Of a stretch of DNA of 64,000 bases, positions 41,501 to 54,059 are shown piece by piece. Below the pieces are notes generated by a model, which ran no database searches, was not told the DNA's origin, and saw nothing but the letters and a program-made list of their open reading frames with translations. The position numbers were made by a program, and so were the translations under genes. This stretch comes from Nectonema munidae (lineage: Eukaryota; Nematomorpha; Nectonematoida; Nectonematidae). Position 1 is the first letter of the stretch; every line of letters begins with the position of its first letter. Where the stretch lies: contig JAUIRK010001048.1 in NCBI GenBank assembly GCA_030549495.1, positions 180,586-244,585 on the forward strand, read 5' to 3'.

Positions 41501-44500
41501 TTAATACAGAAAAGCAATCCGATTTACAACAAACTCTCACCAACATTGAAAAATTGAGAAGATATGAAAAGTCAAGGAATCTCGGGGATATAATTGATAA
41601 CTATCCTAAATCCTTAAAAAAATCAGTCAGTGCGATGCCCCCAACGCAAGTTTCGGTTGAAAGAGTTTTTTCTCAAATTAATTTTAAGAACAAACAGATC
41701 AAGATTGTGCACAGAGCTGCCTGACATGACTTTATTTTTAAAATAAACAAATTGGTTTGATTTTTGCAGTTTTTTCAATAAAATAATTTATTTTTTCATT
41801 AGAAACTTTTTTAATCAATTTTTTGTTTTCCATGTGGCGCTTTAAAGGAGTAAGCATAAAAGTTTAGAAGTAAGCAATTTGACTGTTAAGGTTGGAAGCG
41901 GAAGTGTTAAAAATTCATAGGAACGGATTTGGTTTTTTGATTATTGGAAGCGGGAAAATCAACATTTTATAGAAAGCGATATCATTTTAGGTGTTGGAAG
42001 CGGAAGCACCAAAATTTTGAAGAAAGCGGAGGCGTTGATTTTTTTGACCATATTTCAAGATCGTTTGTGAATGGTGATTTTTATGGTCTTTAAAAGATGT
42101 CCTATATCGTACACACTTATATTTGATCTAATTTTTCAACATAGTTATTAAAATGTTTTATTGGTTTCTATTAGTTTATTGTCTTTCTTACATTGTCTTC
42201 AAAAACATTTTCAAATTATTGTCTATACCTCTTTATCTAAACCAAAACGATAGCATTCAAAAACTAAATTAATCCTAAATTATTTTTTGAAAAGTATTTG
42301 GTTTAAATTTTTTTCCAAAAACTTTGTACTCATAAAATAAGCTTTGTTCCTTTATAAGGTATTTGTGTAATAAAAAGTTCCATTTTCTGTCCTTTTCTAT
42401 GAATTTCAAAAATACAACGTTGACTGAAATGATAACGATGTTTTATGTTGCGTTTTTGCAACGTTGGGCACAAAAGAGAGTGAATTTATTTTCTATGAAT
42501 TTATTATTTAATCTAACAATTATGAATAAAACTATTTTTAAAATCAGACAACTCCGACTACTTTTCAGAACGTGCGACTCCACCAACTCAGACTCCACAA
42601 CCCTGCATGGATGTCCATGCATTTTTTATTCTGATAGAAAATATATTTTATAACGGGGCGTTTAATGTCGTCTAAAGAGGCATTGAGTAGAAAAAGTTTG
42701 GAAAACATTGCCCTACATGATATCTTAAAAGAATGTGAAATGGTGCGTATTTGCATTCAAAAAAATATGTACCTTAGGGATTGATTGAAATCCCTGGGCA
42801 GGAGGAGGAGCTGATTGCAAGGGAGGCTGCGCATAAGAAGACGGTGGTGCCTGGTACGCGTTGCTCCCAAAAGAAGGGGGTGGAGGGGGAGGTCTTGAAT
42901 GGGCAGCGCTATTCATCGAGACATGAGCGTAGGCATTCGAAGCAGGAGCTGAAGGCGGCGGGCAGTAGAACGCAGAAGATGAATATGCTTGTTGCGGTTG
43001 CTGGTTGTTCTATTTTAAAAGAAACGTTAAATGTATCATTTTCATCTTCTGTTTGAAGCCAACAAACATTATACTCTCACATGTATGCTTCACTCAAAGG
43101 ACAGAGACTGTTAGACGAAAACTACACTACATCTATCATTATAGGCGAGAACAACTGATGTTTTGAAAGTTCTTTACAAGATATCTTTTCTGATTGCTAA
43201 ATCTGGTAAGCCTCGCACAATTGGAGAACTAATTATGCTAGCAGTAAAGGCAGTTTTTCAAACGGCTTTACACAAAGCACCTGCTCAAATCTTAAAGTTG
43301 ATTCTTCTCAGTGATTGTTGAGTAGATGAAATATATATAATTAAAAAGAATAGATGAAATGGTAGGAAACATTGAAGAAAGATTCTGTTATATGCTTAAA
43401 ATACACTTTCATCAACAAAATAGCTTTCCAATTTCTGAAGAAAGTTGTACCTAATGCAGGATTGGATCAAATACATTTGTAATTGTATTTTTAAATCGTA
43501 AGTTTGGTGTATTTGTATTCTGCAAAATGTAATGATAAATACAAGACTATCACATATCATATCATACATGAAAGACAGGATATCAATAAAAGCAAATCAA
43601 AATTCACTCCAGGAAATTTCCGTTTATCAATGAAGCTGAGCTGTAACCATTGTGTATATCGAATTGATTGAAATGATAAATATATTTGTGTCAATTTGAA
43701 GATGATTTACAAGCAAGTATGCTGCATATTTTTATTGCAGCTAAGAGAACTAATTTAGCATTCTAATATAAGCTAATTTTTTTTAGATTTAAAGTAATTA
43801 GCATGAAATCCTTTTCAGATTGTTGTAAAAAAATATTGATTTAAAATTCGTCAAAAAAGTATATTATAGTGTACATGAAAAAATATATATTTAGATAAGA
43901 ATATTTGGAAAAGAATCTTAAATTTATGAAAAGTCTTTGTAATTGTATTTGTTATTTTTGCTTTTGATGGTAGAAATATTTGTATTTCAAAATCTGGTAG
44001 AGAGAGTATTTGTATTTAATCCGACCCTAACGTTTCATTGCGTAATTCATAAGGTACATTTGATTGCAAAAACTTAAGTGGAAGACTGCATGATCCTTTG
44101 AATATTGTTATAAGGGGGAAATCAAAAGCATGCTCTAAATACAAGACTTTCGAAAGCTTTGCACTGATTATGTTGAACGTTATGTACTGGAAAAATGTTA
44201 AGCTTATTATATATCAGACGTATACTCAAAATTTAATGAAGTTAATTTATAGTTACAAGGTGAAGATATTAACCTTATTAAGGTCTTTATATTTTTAGCT
44301 AAATTAAAACTATTTAAAAGAAACTTTGAAAATGAGGAAGAACTTCAATAATTTTCAAATCTCTTTAGTACAGAAAAGGGAATTTTTTATCTAAAGTTGG
44401 TCTACATGTCTATTTTGAGCATTTGGATGAGTTTTACAAAGATATGTTTGGCAGATTTCACGATATTATGATGCTAAGGTTAACTGAATGGATAAATCAA

Positions 44501-47054
44501 TCTATTTTTAGATATTGCATAATATGAAGAAATCGGAGTAATAACAGAACTACTTTCCATTCAAAATGATCTTGAGTTAAAAAATTTTAAAGTTCATACC
44601 AAGATTTTTGGTTACAGAAAAAAATTTCTAACCTTTATTATCGTACGCTGTGGAATAAAGTCAAATTGTATTTTATCGCCTTTCCATCAACTTATTTAGT
44701 CGAACGAGACTTCAGTCGCGTTTCATTTTCCCTTTCAGACTACGCATTACCGAACGCGATGATTTCGGACTTTTTGAGTGAATTACAGCCAGATATGGAT
44801 ATTCTGACGAATGAACAAGTTCATCCATTCATTGATAAATAAATTTCATTATATTCCATTATTTTTTTAATGTTTTTTATGAAAATATGGCAACAGAAAA
44901 GTAAATAAATATTAAATAGATTTTTTCGACTTGGTGTGCACACATTACTAAATTTAACATTAAATTGTACTTTGAAACATAGTACCTCAGTTAGACCTGT
45001 TTAAAATCTAGTCCTAATTTTTTAAAGGAGCGGTAAAAATCTAAGTGTATAATTAAAGGGGGCGTTAAATCAAAAGTTTGAGGACTAGTGAATTAAAGTA
45101 ATAAGATAAGAGACACTCTTATCCACGTTTAACCATCCAATGCCTCAAATTTAAGTTGTTAAATGGGTTTAAAAAAGATCAGTAAACAAAACATTATGGT
45201 AAATTAAAATTTCACTGCATATACTTTTGTGATGGATTTGCTATTTAATAAATTAGGACATGTATCAGATAGTTAGACACTTCTTTACGGTTAGGTTCAT
45301 TGGTTACAACCTTTTTGACCAAATTGGCACCAAAAAGAAACAAATCACAAATTTAATGAAATCTATATATTTTTTAATTTTCAAGATTTTTTTGAAAAAT
45401 TATTCTTTTAGGTTATAAAACATCGAATGAAAAGTGCATTATATTTATTGAATCCATAACGCTGCGCATACCGTGAAATCAGCATGTTCTTCACTTAAAT
45501 CTGGCGTATACTAGTAGCAACCGCTTTGTACATAAATGTGAAAGGGTGTGCGCACTGCGCACATGTGTTAGTAATATATGGATCATTTTTATATTTAATC
45601 CATAAACACAAAATATCAACTCTCATCAGCTTTCAGATACGAAGTAAAATCTTCTTTCATAAATTTTTAGTTTAACATTCGATCAACTATACATTCATAT
45701 ACCAAATATAGAGAATGTGCAATAGCAAGAAGTTTATATCCCCAACTTTCATAGATTTTAATAATGACAGTACTCTTAATAGAAAAATAACAGTGAAATT
45801 CTCACTGTTATAATGTGATATTGTAAGCCTATATTTTTTGCAACTTTGAAATAAGGGGCGCAAAAAAAGAAGTTGGGCGGAATGGAGCACTCAGGAGTTA
45901 AGAGCGCGGTTGAGAAGCACTCGGATAAAACTAGTTTAATAATAACATTACCACAGTATTCAACAATGGAGGTAAATGAGCATGCTGAACAGCTGGCTGA
46001 ATCTTCGGCAAGGATGGATCATTGTAATCAATCTTAGATTGTTCCAAAGCATCGCTTCTTTGCGGAGACATGGATTGCATAGGAAATGATGGCGGTCCTG
46101 AATTGGGTTGCAGCATAACTTGTGGTTGAGAAGCATAAGTAGAAGCTAGAGAATTATATTTTCGTTAAGAATGAGTTATAAGAAATGAAGACTTTACCAG
46201 AATAAGTAGGCTTCGTAGGATGAGCAGTGCCAGCAGGTGGCAATCTTGTTATACTATCTTGTGGTGGCAAAGGATAGCTTGGTTTAGAAGTGTATTCAGC
46301 AAATAGGGGTTTTTCCTTCTCTTTTGAAACAGTTTCTTAAGAGTATTATATTCGTTATGAAAAAAAAATTAATTGAATAAATACCTGTCATAGTAGATGC
46401 ATTAGCATTAGTTTCATTGATCTTAGAATTATCCAGATTCCCATCCAGTATTTGTTTCAGTTCTTTGAAAATATTACTTGCATCCGAAAAAGGTATCGAT
46501 AATTTTTGTAAATACTTTAATATAAACGATAAAGATTTATCTTTGAGCATATCTTTTTTATCAACAACTAATAAATTAACAAAATGACAAACATTGAGAA
46601 AAATATAATTAATATTTACAGCAAATATATATATTAAGCGAAATTTTTCTAGGAAAGGATTCTTCTGAATTCTGACTTAAAGAGAGGGACTTTTCTTCCA
46701 GAGCAAGCTTTAAATCAGTATCATTATTCAACGTAACATAATATTTATCTAAAACAAAAAATGAAAAAGAGGAAGAAATAAATATATTTTAAACGAACCC
46801 TCATCTTTATACTTCAAAAGTAATTTATCTTGGCTATTAATCTTATCAGCATAAACACGTTGTATTGTTAGCAATAATTCATCAAAAGTAAGATCTTCAT
46901 TATGAATAGCCACTTTTCTGATGTCTTTATTAACATTATCATATCCGCAATGATCATACAAATCACTCAAAAAAAATCGCAAAACAATGCAAGTTCCTTT
47001 AAGAACACAGCTATTTTTTGAAGTAAGAGATCCTTCCTTTTCAAATTCTTGCAT
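38504..47054 (-). CDS. TFG: TFG homologue (PB1 domain, ER exit site protein), 7 exons
   Basis: TFG polymerises at ER exit sites and helps organise COPII/Sec16 assemblies. Coding exons in gene order: 47054-46799, 46748-46620, 46567-46385, 46335-46198, 46145-45952, 43009-42773 and 38734-38504. All borders are GT/AG and the phases agree, giving 1368 nt and 455 aa (human TFG 400). Residues about 21-132 are a PB1 domain: the first strand is CIVLRFFL; KDIRKVAIHNEDLTFDELLL closely follows human RRIPIHNEDITYDEL; the acidic OPCA motif is KYKDED then NNDTDLKLALEE; the last strand is SLNIYICFV. A helical, possibly coiled-coil stretch (residues about 135-170, FILKYLQKLSIPFSDASNIF) follows. From about residue 190 it is Pro/Gln/Ser/Tyr-rich and disordered (PPPPPPSFGSNAYQAPPSSY; C-terminal NANYYPPANPYSR), as in animal TFG. 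The first four introns are short (about 50 nt); the last two (2.9 and 4.0 kb) are swollen by transposons. No breaks. Confidence 0.92.
39640..42050 (+). mobile_element. hAT transposon with BED finger, broken, in TFG intron 6
   Basis: Opposite strand to TFG. In order: a BED-type finger (39939 on; CECNSDHGKICH .. SNLKRHLQIYH), the catalytic middle (about 40340-40660, TRLRSHFLGVAVQFFCEKNG), a CMEHTLQL motif (40800), TPTRWGSAFVMLKRL (about 40950), and a hAT C-terminal dimerisation remnant (VSVERVFSQINF, about 41650). The coding region is split into at least six frames by stops and frameshifts, so it is dead. Subterminal GGAAGCGGAAGC modules occur once at the left (39641) and about three times at the right (41890-42040). 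Exact termini not resolved. Confidence 0.8.
42545..42610. repeat. CGACTCC-rich dispersed repeat, second copy
   Basis: Degenerate GACTCC units ending ACTCCACAACCCTGCATGG, like 16395-16500. It lies between the hAT relic and TFG exon 6. Confidence 0.5.
43458..44028. mobile_element. 571-bp MITE in TFG intron 5
   Basis: Left end AGGATTGGATCAAATACATT; right end reverse complement AGGGTCGGATTAAATACAAA. The subterminal regions are rich in repeated TATTTGTATT. No coding potential. Confidence 0.55.
44100..44842 (+). mobile_element. hAT relic (ZBED5/SCAND3-like C-terminus)
   Basis: Only the C-terminal hAT dimerisation end is readable: FPSTYLVERDFSRVSFSLSD, then ALPNAMISDFLSELQPDMDI and NEQVHPFIDK to a stop at about 44842. 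Upstream fragments (YEEIGVITELLSIQNDLELK, 44523 on) are in other frames. Heavily decayed; it lies antisense to TFG in intron 5, directly after the MITE. Confidence 0.65.
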
Positions 47055-48240
47055 TTTAATCTTAAATAAAAATGATAAAATATTGAATGTTAGTTTAAAC
47101 GATAAAGTAGAAAAAACAGCTAATTAAAATCGCTAAGGCATCAGACCATTTAAATTGTATAAACTTATAAATAACGGGATTAACTTTTCAGAAAAAATTT
47201 CTTATGTTTAAAAAGGCTTAGAAATATATAAATTAAATTTTGACAAATTTTATAAAATAAGAATTATTTATTAAGGAATTATATAATAATGTCATGAAAA
47301 TATTTTTTTAAAATGTTACATATGTTTCGATATATAATTCATATAGGTAAAAAAAAGTAATATTAAATCATAAGATATGTGATTTAGTTTATTTTGAACA
47401 CAGATAGTGTCGTAGCAAAAACAGACTATGAGAAAGAGTGGAGGATTCTTTAATTTGATGATGTGATGAAAAAATAAAATCTAATAAAATATAATATACT
47501 CAAAAAATATTTTCTATCGAAAGTTTGATAGAATTTACATGAATAAAAAATAAATATTAAACGAACATAATTTAATCAGCAATATATTTTATGTATAAAA
47601 TAAATATTTTAGTTCCAAATTTAGATAGAAAGGGATATTTAGGAGTTCCGAAGTAAAGGCTAGAATTTTTAATGAATACAAAAAATTTAGATCGATCAAA
47701 TAAATTCCTAAAAAGCAGCCAACAAATAATTTTGATTTTAAGAAATAAAAGTATTACATTGAATGTGTTAAAACCAAATTTCGGAAATCGAGAAACAGTT
47801 AAAAAAAACTTGAAACTTGTTTCGAATAGTCAACGTGTCAGACTAATCACAAAAATGTAAACAAAAAAATTAAATTAAAAAAATATAGATATAAAGATTT
47901 AATATCACATTTACAAAAATTTGTGATTAATCAAAATTAAAAAAAAATTTCTATTTGATTTTTCATTTCATAGAAAAAAAATTTTGTCTTCACTGGATCC
48001 TTACTTACTTGAAACTATCTCTATGGGATGTTTTTTCCATTTGATTTTTTCATTTAAAGGTCCTTTGCTTTATATTATTGACTGACAACATTTTGTTTCA
48101 GTATTTGATTACTTACATTTAATTATTTTCTTCGATGAAGTTGCAAGACCACCTTGTTCACCTCTTTTGAAACGCCTCCATTCATTTTTTATCTCGCATT
48201 GTCATTACATGTTTGTTTGTTTGATTTTTAATTATTAGAA
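47055..48240. other. Upstream of TFG: promoter region, otherwise empty
   Basis: AT-rich with no recognisable domain. The TFG promoter and 5' UTR should be at the left end. A 62-codon frame at 47672-47860 has no recognisable features and I do not call it a gene. Confidence 0.5.
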
Positions 48241-49676
48241 ATATTTGACGATTTTTTGTTAATTTCGATTTCTTCTCTTATTCCTACCCCAAACTTTCTT
48301 ATTCAAAATTTGATATCGTCCAAAAAATTATCTTTTTCCAACTATGTTAAGTTTGGACTTTCCTACTCCCCAGCAAAATTTTCTCGAATTACGACAACTT
48401 TCAAAAGCTTTTCTATAAATATTTTAGAATTTTTTTTCTTCCAACTGGCGCTTGGAACCATCCAATAAATTATTTGACCCGGTCATAACCAACCTCACAA
48501 TGAAAACTACAATTTGCCACCCAAAATCCAAAGCAGTTTTTCTTTGTCAAAAAGTTATTGATTCATCGCATGCTCTTTTAATATTTACTGATGGATCTTT
48601 TGACACTAATACCTCATCATCCGCCGAAACTTTTGCCATCTTTCACCCAAAATATTCTGAACTAGTAATTTATAATTCTCATAATATGGGCAAATTTTTT
48701 ACTTCTTACTCCGTGGAGTGTAATGCCTTTTACTTGCTTTTAGTTGCTTACTTAAAAACTCTAACAACTTTTCTAGCTTTCAACTCATCTTTTTCTTTAC
48801 AGACTTTATTTTCCTAATCGAGCCTTACGTAATAAATCCTCTTGCTTCCCTATACCATGCATTTTATATCTCTACTCGAAATTAAGTATCTACTTTCATA
48901 TAAGAATTATGTGGTGCGCAGGTCACGCAGACATATATGGGAATGAGTTCGTTGACAAACTTGCCAAGAATACACTTAATATGTAACCTCTAACTAACTT
49001 GACTTGCCTGGCTTCCCTTAAGAAAACAGTCAAAAAAAAGAACGAAGAGTTTAGGATGCAATACTGATTTAATAGTGAGCACTCAAAGAAAATTTTATTT
49101 AACACCATCACACATCTCCAAAAAGCGTACAAAATACTTAAAATTGACGCTTTTCCACTGAATGTTCTAAGATGGCTCTCAGGTTGTTGTAGGTGTATAA
49201 GCTTCCTATACTTAATCGGTAAATGCTCATAACCGATGCCGTTTTGGCTGTGAATCAGTTGAAAGTCCTAATTACTTACTTTTTTATTGTGTTAAGACAT
49301 CTACTCTCAGTGACCAATTTCTCATGTACTGGATGAAAACACAATGGTTCTACATCAATGACATTAATTAGATTTTAAAACACCCGTACCTTTTGAAAAA
49401 ATTATCGTCAATATTAGATGATATAGAAAAAACACTAAGCTGCCTTCCAGTATGAAACACTTATTACATATTTTTTAAATAAAATTTTATTAATCCTATT
49501 TTATCTCTTTCATTTTTCTCATCTTAATGTCGTTATTTCCTCTGCTTCTTCTTTTTCGTTTTTTCAGTTGTGACACTTTAACGACGCTAAGCACAAACTT
49601 TTTGGTAAAGCCGTACGCCAGCTTTCAGATCTTATTTAGATCTACAAGTTGTGTCAAAACCAACCAACCAACCAAA
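48240..49676 (+). mobile_element. LINE 3' fragment with RNase H domain
   Basis: Plus strand. An RNase H domain starts at FTDGSFDTN (about 48584; first catalytic Asp), with SVECNAF carrying the conserved Glu (about 48712) and WCAGHADIYGNEFVDKLAK (about 48910) carrying the last Asp motif in shifted frame. Then FPLNVLRWLSGCCRC matches the RWLSG motif of the intron 3 LINE. It ends with a tail of AACC repeats (49659-49676). RT and upstream parts are absent and the frame is broken in several places. R1/I-like APE-type element. Confidence 0.75.
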
Positions 49677-49864
49677 TTGCTATATAGAAAAAAAATATTT
49701 TATTATATCCTATTTAATTAATATTGTTTAAATTATAATAATTACTTAAAATATAATAATTATTTGATTATTTTATAATAGTAAGTTTCAAAATAATTTT
49801 TTAATTTAAATAATTACTAATATGTGTGGCAGGCAAAGATAATGGGAGATATAAAAATATATAA

Positions 49865-51760
49865 GAATACTCTATTGCTAGCATATGTGGAGTAGGTGAG
49901 TATGTAAGAGGTCAAAGGATTTTTTAATGTGGGTTGCGGTGATCGTGTCGTAGTTGGGAGCTGAGTTGGGTCTGAGTGAGTTTATCGTAGGAGAAAAATA
50001 GGTGGGGCTTAGCGATGATGTTAGTCTTTGCGAGAATAAGGGTTGGGCGGCATGGTATGGGTCGTCGGTGTGAGGATTGTGGGCGGGAAAAATAGAGAAG
50101 AGAAAAGGCGGATTTATGATGAATATGTTCGTGTCTGTGCGGGGAAGAAGTTGATGGAGATTTGCACAATGTTTTTTTAATTTCGTCGGTGTGTTGATTA
50201 TGGGCCAGGGGTTGGACGATGAATTGGAAGTGAAATTGATACAAGCATCTCGTTTTGCTTTTTTGAGGGAGCGAAGGTAGAGACCTTCGTAGAGACTTGA
50301 GTATAGAGAAATGTTAGATGAAGAGGGATCATTTCTTAAATTTTTTAGAGCGTGACGGAAGTTTTTCTTTTGTTGTTTTAAGGCTGTGGTTGAGAAGTAT
50401 GCATGTTTTCTTCTCGGAAAAGGATTACAAGGTGTGGATAACTTGGTGGGAGATGGAAGTGTGTTGTTGATTTTGAGAGCAGCAGCGTTTATCTCGGTTG
50501 TTGTGGAAAGCATGGGTATGGATTCTGGTAGCTGGGTTGCAAGTGTTTGCAAAAATATGCATCAGGGAGTGTGCTTAGTATATGTTGTTATGGCGCGCGT
50601 GTGAAAAATTAGGGTGAAAACAATCTGGAAAGTGATCTAATGGTGATCAGATGCGGATGGTTGGTCGGAGATGGCCCAGTTAAAAATGATATTGTGTGTG
50701 TTTGGTGACGCTAAAGTGATATCGATGTGAGAGGAAATTATGTTGTTCTGAACGATTTTGAAGAAGGTAGGTTTTTTTGTGCCGTCGCATTTTTGTAAGT
50801 TATATTGTGTGATAAAAGATAGAGATTCAACGTCGCACATGTTTTCTTTATGACCCCAAAGAAAAGATCGGGCGTTACAGTCCGTTGAGATTATTAAATG
50901 ATATGAATTGAATAGTGAAGCGATCTGCGTCTTAGCTTGGTTTAGAGAATGTGTGAAATCGGTTGTGAGTGCTTAGGAAATGGAAGGGGGAGTAGTAGGA
51001 GCAGAATAGGAGAGATGCGTTTTGAGAGAAAATTATTGTGAATACGTAATCTTGTGACGAGAATTGAGAGAGAAAATAGAAATTTAGTGTGGAACTTATT
51101 AGAAGGCATGCGGGGTAATGAGTTACAGGTGAGGTATAGAGAGAGGTGTATTCATTTGTATGAGGTGGAGGAGAGAGTTTGAAGTGTAGGGTTGGTTTAG
51201 AGAGAAAACATCATAGGATGAAGAGAAGAGAATGTTAAGGAGATTTCACCAGCTATGGAAGGAGTGGTTCAGATTAATATGAAGAAAATTCAGCATATGT
51301 AATTTTTGATGGTATATGTGGGTGCCTTGTAGAGGTTTTTAATGTCTTGAATATGAAAAGTGCATATATCAGATGGGGAGGGATGATTCTGATGGCAGTT
51401 TGAGCATGATATTTTACAGGGATCATTATTGAAAATGCATGTGGAGATTGAGTGACCCCTGTTGCTGCAGTGGTTGCAGTGTGATGTGGCTTTAAATTTT
51501 TATGATGTAAATTGGAATTTCAGACAGTTGTCGCATTGTGTAAGACGTGATTTGAAGATTTTAGACTGAAGAATTATGTGGTTTAGAATGATTTTAGGTT
51601 TTTCGAAAAGGTGCTTGAAGAGTGTGTTGGTGGATATTTGAGATGCTATAGTGTAGGAATACAAGCCCTTTTTGCCTAATTGTTTAATTGAAGTTAGTCA
51701 GGCTAAGTCTTTAAGGAAGCAATTTTAATGTAGGAATTGTGTGGCTATATTTTCAATGGG
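49865..51760 (-). mobile_element. LINE 5' fragment: ORF1 zinc knuckles, endonuclease, RT start
   Basis: Minus strand, 5' to 3' from 51760. The ORF1 end has two knuckles: CNHCSNRGHSISTC (CX2CX4HX4C, about 51480-51438) and CSNCHQNHPSPSDIC (CX2CX3HX6C). Then the APE endonuclease C-terminal half: DCNARSFLWGH (about 50890), SHIDITLASPNTHN and SDHH (50637). Then a 224-codon open stretch (50552-49878) reaching the linker before RT (APNYDTITATHIKKSF). RT, RNase H and the 3' tail are missing. The sense strand is strikingly C/A-rich. It converges on the plus-strand LINE fragment to its left. Confidence 0.78.
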
Positions 51761-51820
51761 GATGTCAATGGAATGCCCGAAAAGAATAGGCGTGGAATAC
51801 TAAGTGCGATGTCGTGTGCC

Positions 51821-53340
51821 AGTGGCGTACTCAGAAAATTTTTAAAGAGAGGAGGGGGGAGGGGCAAGAATGAACTCATATTTCAGTCATCAAATTTGTA
51901 TCTGTTCAAAAATTTAGTTTTTGAATAACTTCAAATAGATCACGAATCCTATTTAAATCTGTCTTCTTTCCTTCTTTCTCCGTCTTGTTTGTCATCTAAT
52001 ATAGTTAACATATTAATACTAAGATATGCAAAACTACAAATTAAATAATTTCAGAACACAAACTAAAAAGCATTTTTCATAAAAATTATTAGAACGAGTT
52101 ATTAAGGTGAAAATATATCAAAAAATGGTACAACTTTATTAAAATTTTAGCATTCTTTTATTTACAAAATTTTTTTTTTGAATTATGGAAAGGGGATATT
52201 TTTTTTGCAAAATATATTTAAATGGGGGCAAATTTTGGGGGGGCAAAGCTTTTTAAGGTTTAGTGTTGCTAAATTAAGATAGAAACGACAATGGGGCCAG
52301 ATAGGTAGTTATAAATATAGTTGATAAAAACAATTTTGATGTAAGTAGCCATTTTAAATCTCATTTTATTAACAAATTTGATTGATTTTCATCAAAGAAT
52401 ATTTCCACTATTGAATTAACGATACTACTTTTTAACAGATTTGGATTCATTTTCAAATGAAATCAACACCAGAAAATGGTTATAGTTATTTTGTTTGAAA
52501 ATAAATTTAAAACAGTCATGAAGCTACGGGAAACTGCATACGCTAAACATAGCGGTTTTTATCCCTGAATTTTACCTGTGTATTTCAGAAAATGTGTTTT
52601 TTGTTTATTATTCGGCGCTTGCCTACATGTATGCGTATGTACAAATAGCTAGTATATTATATATACTTTAACTGTTCCTTATATTATTATCCAATTAAAC
52701 TAGAAGGAAGTTAATTTTAGTCATGTAACTAAATTTGAAGGAAGTTAATTTTAGAACCGTTATATAATTAACATTAGAAGGACGGATGTTTTTATAGCTA
52801 TATCTTTAAATTTTAGCTCCCTTACAAGTTTTTATGATTAAATCCCTTACTGAAATCATATTTAGACTAATTACACTTTTATCATTATAAAATTTACATG
52901 ATTGACATGCAAAATAAAAACATTATTTTTTAAACATTATAGATAGCGTTAACCTAATTATGACCAAAAATTCCAACGATGTCTAATAAAAAATACAAAA
53001 CTTACATTTATATTGATGTTCTATATATAAGACACCAGGCTCGAATGGGTAAATAATCTAGCAAACACACAGTATAGCAAACCTAAAAAAACTAAAACAT
53101 TTATAAACTATTAAAAATTTCTAGTGGATGTTTTATTACAAAAATTTTATTGTATATTATAAAGTAAATATGCATAGTCATATCAAAACAATATATAGAT
53201 GATATACAGATTTGATATTATGAAAGTTTCATGTACAAATTGATAAGAGTAGAGAGCCTAAAGCTCATAAGAAGCAATGCAAGTTATAGATTATATATTT
53301 TGATCTGTTTCATAAATGCATTTTGCATCTATCACACAAA
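51821..53340. other. Non-coding, with a hAT-like end
   Basis: CAGTGGCGTACTCAGAAAAT at 51821 is a typical hAT/MITE terminus, followed by G-rich runs (51853-51868 and 52225-52250). A matching right end was not found. The rest is AT-rich and I see nothing in it. Confidence 0.45.
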
Positions 53341-53344
53341 AATA

Positions 53345-54010
53345 ATGTATGATCTTTGCAAATAAACTTTTTACATACACTGTACCTTCTAGTTCCCCTT
53401 TTTCTAGGCTTGCAATCAGTAGAAGAACAGTATCCTCTCAGAGTAGATTTTGTAGGAGTCTCAAAAGTATTAGTGAAACCCTAAAAAGACAACAAATTAC
53501 GAGTAAATGGACTTTGACTCTTAATTACCATAGATTTTTCAGCTAAAAGTAAGGCTAGATGCTTTATAAAGCATTTTGTTCCTCCTCTTGCAACTGGATG
53601 ATACACACTAGAATCGTTTGCTTTCATAATCACCCAGTTATTACTGGCAGCAATATCAAGAAAGTTTGTAAATATAGCTACTGGCCATCTTCTCAACGAC
53701 TTATAACAACTATAATTTCTTACCATTCTGCTAAAAACATCAACTCCTGACTTATATGTATTATAGTCTAAAATTGTTTAATGCTTTTTTCGCTCCTAAC
53801 GTATCAATTCTTGAAAGATGTTGACTATATAACACATAAACAGGCTTAAAATTTCTCTTGGAATGTTTCTGAGGAATGTAAATTGTCAACGAGGAACTTT
53901 GTGTTAATAAAAATCTACTCTCACATTCACTCAATCCTAAACCTTTCAAATGTTCCGGCCATATAATATGAAGCATGGACCTTCTATTGCTTACAACCGT
54001 ACCTACGTTT
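53345..54010 (-). mobile_element. piggyBac transposase relic
   Basis: Minus strand, C-terminal part of a PGBD4-type transposase: GTVVSNRRSML (the GTVRKNR motif), ESRFLLTQSSSLTIYIPQKH, KPVYVLYSQHLS, then MVRNYSCYKSLRRWPVAIFT and NFLDIAASNNWVI (the RWPv-F--lDia--N motif). Several frameshifts and stops lie between these blocks, so it is dead. It abuts the pogo/Tigger relic on its upstream side. Confidence 0.75.
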
Positions 54011-54059
54011 TGACTTTTATCCCACTAACACAATTCATGAGACATAAGGAATCTATCTA

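Noticed and set aside
47672-47860. 62-codon frame upstream of TFG as a small gene
   Set aside because: Low-complexity Lys/Asn/Ser composition expected from AT-rich DNA; no recognisable motif or partner exon.
49527-49721. Plus-strand 64-codon frame at the LINE 3' end as a gene
   Set aside because: It spans the LINE 3' UTR and its AACC tail; no protein features.
48240-51760. Classic twin-priming (5' inversion) of a single LINE insertion
   Set aside because: Twin priming puts the inverted 5' part before the 3' part with the tail at the far end. Here the tail lies between the two pieces, so the order does not fit.
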